This document shows positions 17,058-24,624 of a stretch of DNA of 64,000 nt, piece after piece (position 1 is the stretch's first letter; each line of letters opens with the position of its first letter). The position numbers were made by a program, and so were the translations under genes. Origin of the DNA: Hyphomicrobiaceae bacterium (lineage in GTDB: Bacteria; Pseudomonadota; Alphaproteobacteria; Rhizobiales; Hyphomicrobiaceae); contig JAJFHG010000004.1 of assembly GCA_021775735.1 (NCBI GenBank), forward strand, positions 1 to 64,000, written 5' to 3'. The notes beneath the pieces are model-generated. The model saw nothing but the letters and a program-made list of their open reading frames with translations. It was not told where the DNA came from and searched no databases.

Positions 17058-17408
17058 ATGTTGAAAACTAAAAGAATTTATGAACCCTTTGAAATGGCGG
17101 ACGGTCACCGTGTCCTCGTTGACCGCCTATGGCCACGTGGAATTACTAAAGTTGATGCACGCCTTGATGAGTGGTCGAAGGAGATAGCACCGAGTGCTGA
17201 TCTAAGGCGATGGTTTGATCATCGGCCTGACAGATGGGAAAAATTTCGTGAGCTCTACATTCTCGAACTTGAGGTACCGTCCAATGCCGTCCACCTGGAT
17301 CGATTGCGATCACTGTCTAAGAAGAAAACGCTTACTTTGCTATATGCCGCACGCGATGAACACCATAACAACGCAACTGTTATTCTAGATTTGCTCAACC
17401 AAGATTGA
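17058..17408 (+). CDS. DUF488 family protein
   Basis: 116 residues from the ATG at 17058. The family marks are clear: KRIYEPFEMADGHRVLVDRL, WPRGITK, EWSKEIAPSADLRRWF and TLLYAARDEHHNNATVI. DUF488 proteins are small cytosolic proteins of unknown activity; the conserved R-L-W-P-R-G and D-x-x-x-N-x-A suggest a ligand-binding pocket. The frame is open back to 16989, but those extra residues do not match the family. It follows the SPW gene by about 110 bases on the same strand. Confidence 0.85.
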   Translation: MLKTKRIYEPFEMADGHRVLVDRLWPRGITKVDARLDEWSKEIAPSADLRRWFDHRPDRWEKFRELYILELEVPSNAVHLDRLRSLSKKKTLTLLYAARDEHHNNATVILDLLNQD

Positions 17409-17589
17409 TTGGTTTGCAAAGCAGCTACATGTCTGCTTCTGGCTTTAAGCTGACATACTGCTACGCCATGCTAAAGGTCTGCAAATGACCCAATGCTGAC
17501 ATCGGCATCTACAAACGACCCTTTGAAGTCCCTATATGATATTTATGCGCGAACAATGGCGTGATCCTCGTAGGTAAGGAGACACAGAC

Positions 17590-17982
17590 ATGCGACCCCA
17601 TCTGAGTAGTCTTTTTATGGCATCACTCGCATTGCCACTTTTTGCCGGCGAGGCAATGTCTGCCTCCTTAGCTGGAACGTGGCAGGGCAGTGGCTATGTG
17701 GCGCCGAAATCAGCCGCACGTGAGCGGGTCCGCTGCCGTGTTACGTATCGCAAACAAAGTGCGAAGGTCTTTAGCGTTTCGGCACGGTGCGCTTCCAAGT
17801 CAGCAACGATTCGCCAGACCGGTGAAGTGCTGATGGTGAGGCCAAACCGGTACGTGGGTGATTTCTACAATAGCCAGTTTGATGTCTCAGGGCGGGTTCG
17901 GGTCACCATTAGCGGCTCCCGGCAAACGGTCACCTTTTCAGGCGGCGCGGGCCGGGGCCGGCTGAACCTTCGCAAACGATAG
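17590..17982 (+). CDS. Small exported protein, GTW-x-G-x-G family, copy 2
   Basis: A 130-residue protein with a signal peptide (about residues 1-25, ending EAMSA) and a mature beta-rich domain. It shares the order GTWQGSGY...RERVRC...TY...ARCAS and a final R-L-N-L-R-K-R with the protein at 8524-9018, where the same places read GTWSGRG, REALMC, YY, LRCAS and LKLQRR. I infer two paralogues in one window. AAGGAG lies about nine bases before the ATG. Function unknown. Confidence 0.65.
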   Translation: MRPHLSSLFMASLALPLFAGEAMSASLAGTWQGSGYVAPKSAARERVRCRVTYRKQSAKVFSVSARCASKSATIRQTGEVLMVRPNRYVGDFYNSQFDVSGRVRVTISGSRQTVTFSGGAGRGRLNLRKR

Positions 17983-18160
17983 CCTGATGATGGGGGTGGA
18001 TGTGGTTGAATTGCCGATCCACAAACCGTGACATTTTTCGGTTATCCACAGCTCAGCAGTACGCATGTGGAAAAGTATCTGCCTTTGCCGCCAATCAAGT
18101 TTACCATCCGATCCAGTGGGTGTTTATTGATCATTTTCTAGTTGAGTTGTGCGTATTATT

Positions 18161-18316
18161 ATGTCTCTGCGTCTTAAAAATGCGGTGCCGCACATTATTT
18201 TGTGGCGATTAGCTGTGGCTATCCTCGTCGTATTGGCCGCTATTGTCATTCCCCCACTTCTAGGATCTGGCTCCGACCGCGCCAAAGTATCCCACGCCGT
18301 TTTCGGAAAATTGTAA
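18161..18316 (+). CDS. 51-codon membrane-segment frame, in frame with the protease
   Basis: ATG at 18161 opens a frame with a strong hydrophobic stretch (about residues 12-34, AVAILVVLAAIVIPPLL) that ends in TAA at 18314-18316. The protease frame continues in the same phase from 18317. It may be the membrane leader of the protease cut off by a nonsense change, or a separate small membrane protein. The ribosome site is weak. Confidence 0.4.
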   Translation: MSLRLKNAVPHIILWRLAVAILVVLAAIVIPPLLGSGSDRAKVSHAVFGKL

Positions 18317-20218
18317 TTGCTCTCAACAGCAGAGGCAAAAGGTCGGCGAAAACGCTGGGCGCGGCGACGTGCAATCCGCATGCATCGAAAAAGACCACGA
18401 CAAATTAGACCTGCCGTAGTGCGTACACGCATGAGGCAGGAGCGCGCCCCAGCGCCAGCGCACCGTGCTCAACACGTCACGCCGTCACTGGTAACACCCT
18501 CAGAAGCCGCGGTGCCAGCGCACCGCGCTCAACACGACACTCCGTCACGGGTAACACCCTCAGAAGAAGCCGCGGTGCCAGATGCGCGTCGGAAACGGGG
18601 AAGACGTCGACGTGGTAAAGCCGACAGGCGGGCTACAGCTAAAACCGGTGACGTTAACGAGCCGCAAACGTTCGACGTCAACAATCCACCGCCAACAGTT
18701 GCCAAGTTCATTAATTTGATGCTCCAACCGCGCAGCGGCGCAAACCTACAAAAGGTGCAAACGCCCTTGTTGTCGCTTGGCGCGATCCCTAACAAGATGC
18801 GAGATCGGCGTGCGAAAAGACGGGCACGACAAACACGACAAAAGAGTCGTTTCAAACCTAAGGATTTACCGGCAACCGTTGACAGCGAACCACCGAGTGT
18901 AGAGCCGGCTACGGCGGATCCCGCACTGACAAAGCCCGCACTGACAAAGAATGTCAAAGCAGCGCCACGGCGATCACGCAGGCGGTTGCCTTACGCGCCT
19001 GATGTCCATCGGCCGCCGCGCCCACTGAACATTATTCCAAACGAAGTTCTGGCAACTAACGTCGACAATGGAACGCTAATAAAAGCGATCAAGATGGGAT
19101 TTCAAGTCGTCACCGCGGATCACTTTTCGGGCCTCGGTATGACTGTAACGCGGCTTCGTGCGCCCTCATCGCTAACCGCGCTCGATGCCCACCGCACACT
19201 TCAGTCAATGCTCCAAGTTGGCGCGGTTGGTTTCAATCACCGCTACCGTCTTTATCGCTCGGCCACATCAGAAAGGGCCGCGACTGGGCGCGCGCATAAA
19301 GCCTGTCATCGCCAGGGTTGTTATGGACAGTCTGCCATTGGTTGGAGCAGTACCCTTGCGCGCTGCGCCAAGGACATCAAAATCGGCGTGATCGACACTG
19401 GCATTGACGCCAAGCATCCGGCATTCACAAATCGGCAGATTGAATTTGCGACTACGACGTCCAATGGCCAGCGAACATCCGACGATGGCCACGGCACGGG
19501 TATTCTCGCACTCCTTGCTGGTAATCCCAAAAGCGGTGTCCATGGGTTAATCCCCGAGGCTAGGTTTGTTCTCGCCGATATTTTTTCAACCGACACCGGG
19601 GGAGAGCCAGTAACCGATACAGTGAGTTTACTGCGCGCGCTGGAATTGATGGGGACGTTGGATGATGTTGCAATCCTCAATATGAGTCTGAGCGGTCCTC
19701 ATGATCCTCCGATCAAAACTGCAATTGCGAAACTTGCCAAGAAGGGGATTATCTTGATTGCCGCTGCCGGTAATGGCGGGCCTGGTGCACCTCCAAGCTA
19801 CCCTGCCAATTACGAACAGGTCATCTCAGTCACTGCGGTTTCGCAAAGTGAGAACGTATTCCGACATGCCAATCACGGTGATTATATCGATCTTGCAGCG
19901 CCAGGTGTTCGGATTTGGACAGCGTTGCCCGGCGGGCAATATGGATTTCAGACAGGGACATCATTCGCGGTTCCCTATGTCACGGCCGCTGCCGCTGCCA
20001 TCTACAATACGCTACCAAGACACGCCAGAACCAAAGCAACACTCCTTGCACGACTGCCAACGCAGGATCTGGGTGTGCCCAATAGGGACAAAGTTTATGG
20101 AAAGGGTTTGCTTCTTGCGCCGCCAAACTGTTCGCGCAACATCGTCTCCTGGGCCCCGTCCGTTCGCCGGGATGCGCCGGTCAAACCAACCTCTTTTTCG
20201 CAGTTGGCAAGCCAATGA
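18317..20218 (+). CDS. Subtilisin-like (S8) serine protease
   Basis: The C-terminal half is an S8 protease with all catalytic parts: Asp in VIDTGID (about residue 360), His in DDGHGTG (about 391), the oxyanion Asn in AAAGNGG (about 486) and Ser in GTSFAVP (about 549). The first 200 residues are very rich in Arg, Lys and Pro, with two 20-residue repeats. The frame begins L-L-S-T-A-E-A-K-G, which looks like the end of a signal peptide (cleavage after AEA), yet no hydrophobic core precedes it in this frame before the TAA at 18314. So the start is uncertain: TTG at 18317, or an upstream leader now separated by a stop. It should act outside the cytosol if exported. Confidence 0.8.
   Translation: MLSTAEAKGRRKRWARRRAIRMHRKRPRQIRPAVVRTRMRQERAPAPAHRAQHVTPSLVTPSEAAVPAHRAQHDTPSRVTPSEEAAVPDARRKRGRRRRGKADRRATAKTGDVNEPQTFDVNNPPPTVAKFINLMLQPRSGANLQKVQTPLLSLGAIPNKMRDRRAKRRARQTRQKSRFKPKDLPATVDSEPPSVEPATADPALTKPALTKNVKAAPRRSRRRLPYAPDVHRPPRPLNIIPNEVLATNVDNGTLIKAIKMGFQVVTADHFSGLGMTVTRLRAPSSLTALDAHRTLQSMLQVGAVGFNHRYRLYRSATSERAATGRAHKACHRQGCYGQSAIGWSSTLARCAKDIKIGVIDTGIDAKHPAFTNRQIEFATTTSNGQRTSDDGHGTGILALLAGNPKSGVHGLIPEARFVLADIFSTDTGGEPVTDTVSLLRALELMGTLDDVAILNMSLSGPHDPPIKTAIAKLAKKGIILIAAAGNGGPGAPPSYPANYEQVISVTAVSQSENVFRHANHGDYIDLAAPGVRIWTALPGGQYGFQTGTSFAVPYVTAAAAAIYNTLPRHARTKATLLARLPTQDLGVPNRDKVYGKGLLLAPPNCSRNIVSWAPSVRRDAPVKPTSFSQLASQ
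18454..18576 (+). repeat. Tandem repeat inside the protease N-terminal region
   Basis: Two copies of a 60-base unit (second copy 63 bases by one extra codon) encode PAHRAQHVTPSLVTPSEAAV and a near copy. A 15-base tandem that encodes PALTK twice lies further on near 18923. Both are in frame, so they change length but not phase. Confidence 0.85.
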
Positions 20219-20344
20219 GTTTTGATTTCGTCTCAGGTATATGTTTGCTGTGAAAAGCGCCACTTTGGTTGGCTCAGAATGACTGCGGTCGGAACAGGAC
20301 CAGGCCAGATCTGATCAGTTTCCAGCAACATACAAAAAAGGTTT

Positions 20345-20408
20345 GGGACCCGTTTCATCCTCACCACGCGTTGCGGGGTATGCAAGATGAAGGCATGAAG
20401 CGGGTCCC
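20345..20408. repeat. Inverted repeat, long hairpin
   Basis: GGGACCCG (20345-20352) and CGGGTCCC (20401-20408) are perfect eight-base arms, extended inward by TTTCAT/ATGAAG with one mismatch. The loop is about 36 bases. A run of As follows on the plus strand (TGAAAAAAAGC), so on the minus strand a T-run precedes rather than follows. It could be an RNA hairpin of unknown role. Confidence 0.6.
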
Positions 20409-20473
20409 GCCCCTTGATACGTGAAAAAAAGCAATTGCGGCTGCCAACCAACCTCATCTATCCGTTTAATTCG

Positions 20474-20511
20474 CCCGGCATATCCATGTAGCGGGGTGCT
20501 GATATGCCGGG
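20474..20511. repeat. Inverted repeat, ten-base perfect arms
   Basis: CCCGGCATAT (20474-20483) and ATATGCCGGG (20502-20511) pair fully around an 18-base loop. No T-run follows on either strand. It may serve as a transcript-end hairpin for one or both convergent genes. Confidence 0.6.
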
Positions 20512-20724
20512 TTCTACAAAGACTTTATGAGGCCGTGACAAGTGGTGGCGGGGTCTGGCCGTTCAAACATTGCTTTTCAGCACGCCTAACTTGAATAAAT
20601 ATTCTTTTCAAAAAAATGCTTTTGAAGACGCTTTAGGCGCTGTCGTTTCCCCTCGTGCCTTATGTTTCTCCTCCCGTGTGTCTGTCTTCTATTTCTTGGC
20701 AAGACGTGCACAACGCCAGCTCGG

Positions 20725-21564
20725 CTATTGTGCGACTTTCCAGTGCCGATTGATCAACCCCGCCTCTTGTTCGAGCGTTAGTACATCACCGGTGATAAGA
20801 TCATCGACGACGGCCTCAACAGACTGATTTTTTGGATGAGACGCAGTCGTTACTTTGTCTGCGGCCGACGTACGTTGCGAAACTGGAACGTGCGCCATGA
20901 TGCGCCAGTCGCCGCCAGATTGGCGGCACGCTACACCAACGAACGATGGCGTGGACCGAGTCTGAGCCTGCTTCTGGCGGGCCAGATGATATTGTCGGCA
21001 TATTTCGCCGGTTCGGCTGTGAAAGGTCAGCAGGACTTTAAATGTGGTATCGCGACGGCCGGAATTATCCAGCGGCAGACTGTGCCCGGCAGGTTGCGTT
21101 TCCAACGCAGTCAACACATCGCCGTGGGCTACAACACCGATGGATCCTATCGGATGACTGGTCTGGTTCAATCCATAGCCAGTCCAGCCCGCGATCCCCC
21201 CGATGACGAGCCCCAAAGACAATGCGGTTGCGTGCTTCCATCCAAATGCGGTGGCCATCCCAGCTTCGAACGGTCGGTCCGTACGAAATCGGCGCCACCA
21301 CTGCCGCACAGAGTTTGCGACACCCGTGGCTTGTGCGTTGTCGAGCACCAGCGCTCGCAAATGTTTGGGGACCGGTGCATTGAGCCCGTCATCGTAGAGA
21401 TCAGACAGCGCCGTGCGTCCGGTGTTGAGAAAAACGCGGGCCCGTTCAGCCAGGACGGGGTCGGCGGCAAGACGGGTCTCGAGTGCGGCATGCTCTTCCG
21501 GCGTCAACTCGCCGTCCGCATAGGCGACCAGAATTTCATCTGTAACTTTTTGTTCCATAATCAC
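20725..21564 (-). CDS. Membrane anti-sigma factor
   Basis: A 279-residue protein: the N-terminal cytosolic domain has the anti-sigma pattern VTDEILVAYADGELTPEEHA (about residues 6-25), with no zinc H-x3-C-x2-C motif. One membrane segment follows (about 112-131, TALSLGLVIGGIAGWTGYG). The periplasmic part has two cysteines, in GEICRQYHL and GVACRQSGGDW, which could form a disulphide, a pattern seen in related anti-sigma sensors. The ATG at 21564 overlaps the sigma stop in ATGA; an ATG at 21558 is also possible. It should bind and silence the sigma factor encoded just upstream. Confidence 0.85.
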   Translation of the reverse strand: MIMEQKVTDEILVAYADGELTPEEHAALETRLAADPVLAERARVFLNTGRTALSDLYDDGLNAPVPKHLRALVLDNAQATGVANSVRQWWRRFRTDRPFEAGMATAFGWKHATALSLGLVIGGIAGWTGYGLNQTSHPIGSIGVVAHGDVLTALETQPAGHSLPLDNSGRRDTTFKVLLTFHSRTGEICRQYHLARQKQAQTRSTPSFVGVACRQSGGDWRIMAHVPVSQRTSAADKVTTASHPKNQSVEAVVDDLITGDVLTLEQEAGLINRHWKVAQ

Positions 21565-22079
21565 GACTCCACGACATGTGCCTGCCCGGCACCCTGATTG
21601 ACGAGGTCATGAAGTTGGCGCCTGGCACGCGCCAGGCGGCTCATCACAGTCCCTATCGGCACGCCGACGACATCGGCGGTGTCGCGGTAAGACAACCCAT
21701 CAATACTGACCAGACAGATGAGGACGCGCAGATCTGGCGATAATTGATCAAGGGCACTATTAACTGCCTGCAGCGTCAGGCGTTCATCGACAAGTTTTTG
21801 CCCATCGCTCGACCCGGCAGCAAGGGACTCGTCAATCGGCACTACCGTGCCGCGGACCTGTTCGCTGCGCAAACGGTCTATCCAAATATTCTTTGTGATC
21901 TTAAACATCCAGCTATCGAGTCGCATTCCAGAGCGAAATTGATCGACCCGCGACAAGGCACGCAAACAAGAATCCTGAACAAGATCGTCACCGGTTTCCA
22001 GATTTCCGGTCAGCCCGTGGGCAAACCGCCGCAAACGCGGAAGAAACCTAACTAACTCAGCTCTAAACTCGCTCGACAC
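21561..22079 (-). CDS. ECF-type RNA polymerase sigma factor
   Basis: 172 residues with sigma region 2 (ETGDDLVQDSCLRALSRVDQ, then LDSWMFKITKNIWIDRLRS) and region 4 (LSPDLRVLICLVSIDGLSY, RDTADVVGVPIGTVMSRLAR). The start is a GTG with AAGGGG seven bases upstream. Its end overlaps the anti-sigma start, so they are translated together. No target promoter was identified in the window. Confidence 0.9.
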   Translation of the reverse strand: MSSEFRAELVRFLPRLRRFAHGLTGNLETGDDLVQDSCLRALSRVDQFRSGMRLDSWMFKITKNIWIDRLRSEQVRGTVVPIDESLAAGSSDGQKLVDERLTLQAVNSALDQLSPDLRVLICLVSIDGLSYRDTADVVGVPIGTVMSRLARARRQLHDLVNQGAGQAHVVES

Positions 22080-22762
22080 GCGCGTACCCCTTCGCAGGTC
22101 TTACCAATTAATACGGATGGACAAACAAATTATTCTCGCGGCAACGACCTTTTTTTTCATGTCATGTGATTTTCGGCAAATCTACGCGCGCTAATAAGCC
22201 CGCCATCAGCTGCTGCCAATGGGACCCGCCACACTGGCCGACCTCCGGTTTTTTGGGGTTGTCAAGAATATGGCGCCAACTTCCAAAAGGCGCGCGCGGC
22301 GGTAATGTCTGGTATTGGCATAACAGCGGACGGACCTCGCATTAGACTGACGCTGATGTCAGGTACGGACCCAAAGCAGACTCTAGCTCAAATTCTCTAC
22401 ATGTCCGCTACTGAGCGTAGAGCAGACCTTCCATTGATTGGGAGATAAGCTTGCAGCGCCACAAACGTTGTCCACGTCCTCTGCAGTCCCGACACCCGGG
22501 GCCCGACACCCGGGAAGTGAGGTGACGGTGTTCATGGTGGACCGTGATCACCAAAACTTTCACCACGGTTTCCGACTGGATTTTGTTGTGCCTTTGATCC
22601 ACGCGCCATCGCCACCGCGGACCCATGTTTTATCAACACCGTCCAGAGTCATTTCTTGACCGGCGCCGTGGTCAATTTTGCCCCAACCGTCACCGCGGTT
22701 GTCCGCACCTTGACGGCATCTCCAAAACCAAAGGCCACGTTGGGCAATCAGTTCCCGCAAGT
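22080..22762. other. Long gene-poor interval
   Basis: About 680 bases. A 14-base tandem repeat CCCGACACCCGGGG lies at 22488-22514. The part at about 22560-22760 on the minus strand has a coding-like frame (for example DGVDKTWVRGGDGAWIKG) without a good start, directly downstream of the helical protein's stop. It may be a gene remnant. No family is recognised. Confidence 0.4.
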
Positions 22763-23290
22763 CTATTGGGCGGGCTCTTTGTCCGGCTTTGCTGCATCAG
22801 CGCCCGCCTTGTCCGGGTCGGCCTTCGGCGCCGACGTTTGGGCTGGCGCGTCCTTGGCGTCTTTCTCGCCGCCGCCAAGCGCGCGCTGTGTCACCTCGTC
22901 GGCATCTTCAAGCGCCTTTTCGGTGAGCTCCTTGGCCAGATCGAGAGCCTCAATCGTGATCTTCTTGGCGCTATCGATTGATGGGCCTGCGTTGTCCTTC
23001 GCTTTGCCCAGAGCATCCGACACACTCTTACGCGCCTTCTCGATGGCATTGAGTGCCGCCGCCTTGGCGAGGTCGAGGGCTGATTTGGTGGCTTTGCGCG
23101 CTGTATCAAGTGCCTTGTCGGTTTTGTCGTCCTGCGTTTGGTCTGTTTGGTTGGCGCTGTTATCTGCTGCATTGGGCTTCGCCGTCTCTTCAGCGACGAC
23201 GCCAGTGACGGCGACAACGGACAGCGCCATCAAAAGTGCAAACACCACACACGCAGCGACAGATGTTTCGTTTCGGGGAGTTTTCATCAT
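22763..23290 (-). CDS. Exported helical-repeat protein, unknown function
   Basis: From the ATG at 23290 (AAGGAG eight bases upstream) this is 175 residues. A signal peptide (about 1-34, ACVVFALLMALSVVAVTGVVA) is followed by a stretch rich in Ala, Lys, Asp and Glu with repeated helix units such as ALDTARKATKSALDLAKAAA and IEALDLAKELTEKALEDADE. These form amphipathic helices with an 11-residue rhythm, like apolipoprotein- or LEA-like proteins. The tail is Pro/Ala/Lys/Asp-rich and probably unfolded. I know no function. It stands alone in a gene-poor region next to the broken integrase. Confidence 0.6.
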   Translation of the reverse strand: MMKTPRNETSVAACVVFALLMALSVVAVTGVVAEETAKPNAADNSANQTDQTQDDKTDKALDTARKATKSALDLAKAAALNAIEKARKSVSDALGKAKDNAGPSIDSAKKITIEALDLAKELTEKALEDADEVTQRALGGGEKDAKDAPAQTSAPKADPDKAGADAAKPDKEPAQ

Positions 23291-23626
23291 CTGGGGTACT
23301 CCTTGTTGATCTATTACGAAAGCGGCACAATCCCCAACCTCAGTATCTCCGATCAGGGCTCCTTGCGCAATCACGTCGCCCAGATGCGCGCATAGACGTG
23401 TCACCAAGCCGCGCATGTACGCGCTGCTCCGTTTCAGGATGGGGTCGATGACTTTCCGGGCGGTCACCGATGTTTACATCAAACAGACCACGACCCGGCC
23501 GGACGTCCTAAGCCTGCGCGGCAATAAATTATATGCCAACAATTACTTAGAGCGCTCAATAATATTCGGGTCAAAGCCGTCAGGAAAATTTCGAATAGCA
23601 AGAATACAATATCAATGAGAACCAGT
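23291..23626. other. Gene-free interval beside the integrase remnant
   Basis: About 335 bases between the helical-repeat gene and the end of the integrase remnant. AT-richer than its surroundings near 23520-23620. No gene or clear repeat seen. Confidence 0.35.
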
Positions 23627-24069
23627 TTAACGCGTTGCGTCCGCCGCATCTTTGCGTGCCCCAATGGCTTCTCTTATTCCATACATGCGTGCGATCAACG
23701 GCTTGACTGTGCCAAATTCGCGTTTCTGGTGCAGTCGCATGAGTTGGCGTTTGAACAGCTCGCGAGCATTGCGGCTTCTTCGAAGGTAGGTATCCCCGTG
23801 CGGTATGCTCGTTGAGCGAGAGTCGGGTCACCGCCAGAACGCAGAGTGCGCCGTAGCTCAAACGCTCGCTCACGTACCTCAATAAGGGACACGTCACGAG
23901 CAGAACCCAAACCGATATCGCGCCGTCTCCCACGAACCACTAACCTCAACACCCAGCGCTTGGAGTCCGACGGCGATACGCGAAGCATCAGGCCTGCGTC
24001 CTCGCGAAACACCCCGGGCTGTTTGCACTGCTGTACAAACTTTGCGGTCAATGCATTGTGTTTGGTCAA
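23627..24069 (-). pseudogene. Broken P4-type tyrosine integrase
   Basis: The frame from the ATG at 24069 encodes an N-terminal integrase arm: LTAKFVQQCKQPGVFREDAG, then RWVLRLVVRGRRRDIGLGSA, SLIEVRERAFELRRTLRSGG and TFEEAA. This is the DUF4102-type DNA-binding domain of P4-like integrases. After TFEEAA (near 23770) the frame runs to a stop at 23695, but a neighbouring phase continues as ARELFKRQLMRLHQKREFG and on to a TAA at 23627. The catalytic domain with R-H-R-Y is absent. So this is a truncated, frameshifted remnant. It lies 172 bases from the 3' end of tRNA-Ser, the usual target of such integrases. Confidence 0.75.
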
Positions 24070-24241
24070 TTAAAATCCCGCGGACAGTCCACCTTCGTGT
24101 CCACCCTTTTTGCCGCGCTGGTGTACGCGTTCCCAATCCTAAAAGAGTTTTCCTGGACAAACCAGTGGATTGCAATGTGAGGATTTGAAAGGCTTTTTGA
24201 GGCCTCATGAAAAGTTGTGAGCGGTCATGAGAAATCAAATT

Positions 24242-24333
24242 TGGCGGAGACGGAGGGATTCGAACCCTCGATACGGGGTTACCCGTATGACGATTTAGCA
24301 AACCGTTACCTTCAGCCACTCGGTCACGTCTCC
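24242..24333 (-). tRNA. tRNA-Ser (anticodon GCU)
   Basis: A class II tRNA with long variable arm. Acceptor GGAGACG/CGTCTCC, T arm GAGGG-TTCGAAT-CCCTC, anticodon GCT in the loop TTGCTAA, and encoded CCA. It reads AGC/AGU. An integrase remnant lies just past its 3' end. Confidence 0.95.
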
Positions 24334-24545
24334 AGCAGGTGTCCCCTATAGAGGGCGTCAATGCCAATTGCAAGGCACTCAGGCGCACACCTCGCGACCT
24401 TTTCAAATGCAAAAAGCAGGTGCCTGAGATGACACCCGCCCAATATCAGGCCTCGCAAGCCGCTGGCGCTTGCTGCGTTCGATTGCATGCTGAATTGCTG
24501 TCCTAACACGCCCACAGAGGCCGACCCTGAGTTGACGGATGAATG

Positions 24546-24572
24546 GCCAACCTGGTCTGAAAACAGGTTGGC
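24546..24572 (-). repeat. Perfect nine-base hairpin between tRNA-Ser and the DUF2147 gene
   Basis: GCCAACCTG and CAGGTTGGC pair fully around a nine-base loop, 53 bases past the DUF2147 stop. It could end that transcript, but no T-run follows, so a terminator call is weak. Confidence 0.5.
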
Positions 24573-24624
24573 TCAGAGACCTCGTTATAGAGGGTAAATC
24601 GGTTCTGCTTTGAGGCTGTTTGAT

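Larger units (their letters stand above)
20219..20724. other. Gene-free convergent interval with two long inverted repeats
   Basis: About 506 bases between the 3' ends of the protease and the anti-sigma gene. No gene-like frame. It holds the inverted repeats listed at 20345 and 20474. Confidence 0.45.

Noticed and set aside
18529-18957. Minus-strand frame across the protease N-terminal region
   Set aside because: It follows from the Arg/Pro-rich, GC-biased codons of the protease strand and has no start signal.
22656-23309. Plus-strand frame of about 217 codons with Ala/Ser-rich helices
   Set aside because: It is antisense to the helical-repeat gene, whose strand has a signal peptide and a good ribosome site.
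22000-24400. Prophage or genomic island
   Set aside because: Only one broken integrase and few genes are seen; no capsid, tail, transfer or defence genes, and no second attachment repeat was found.
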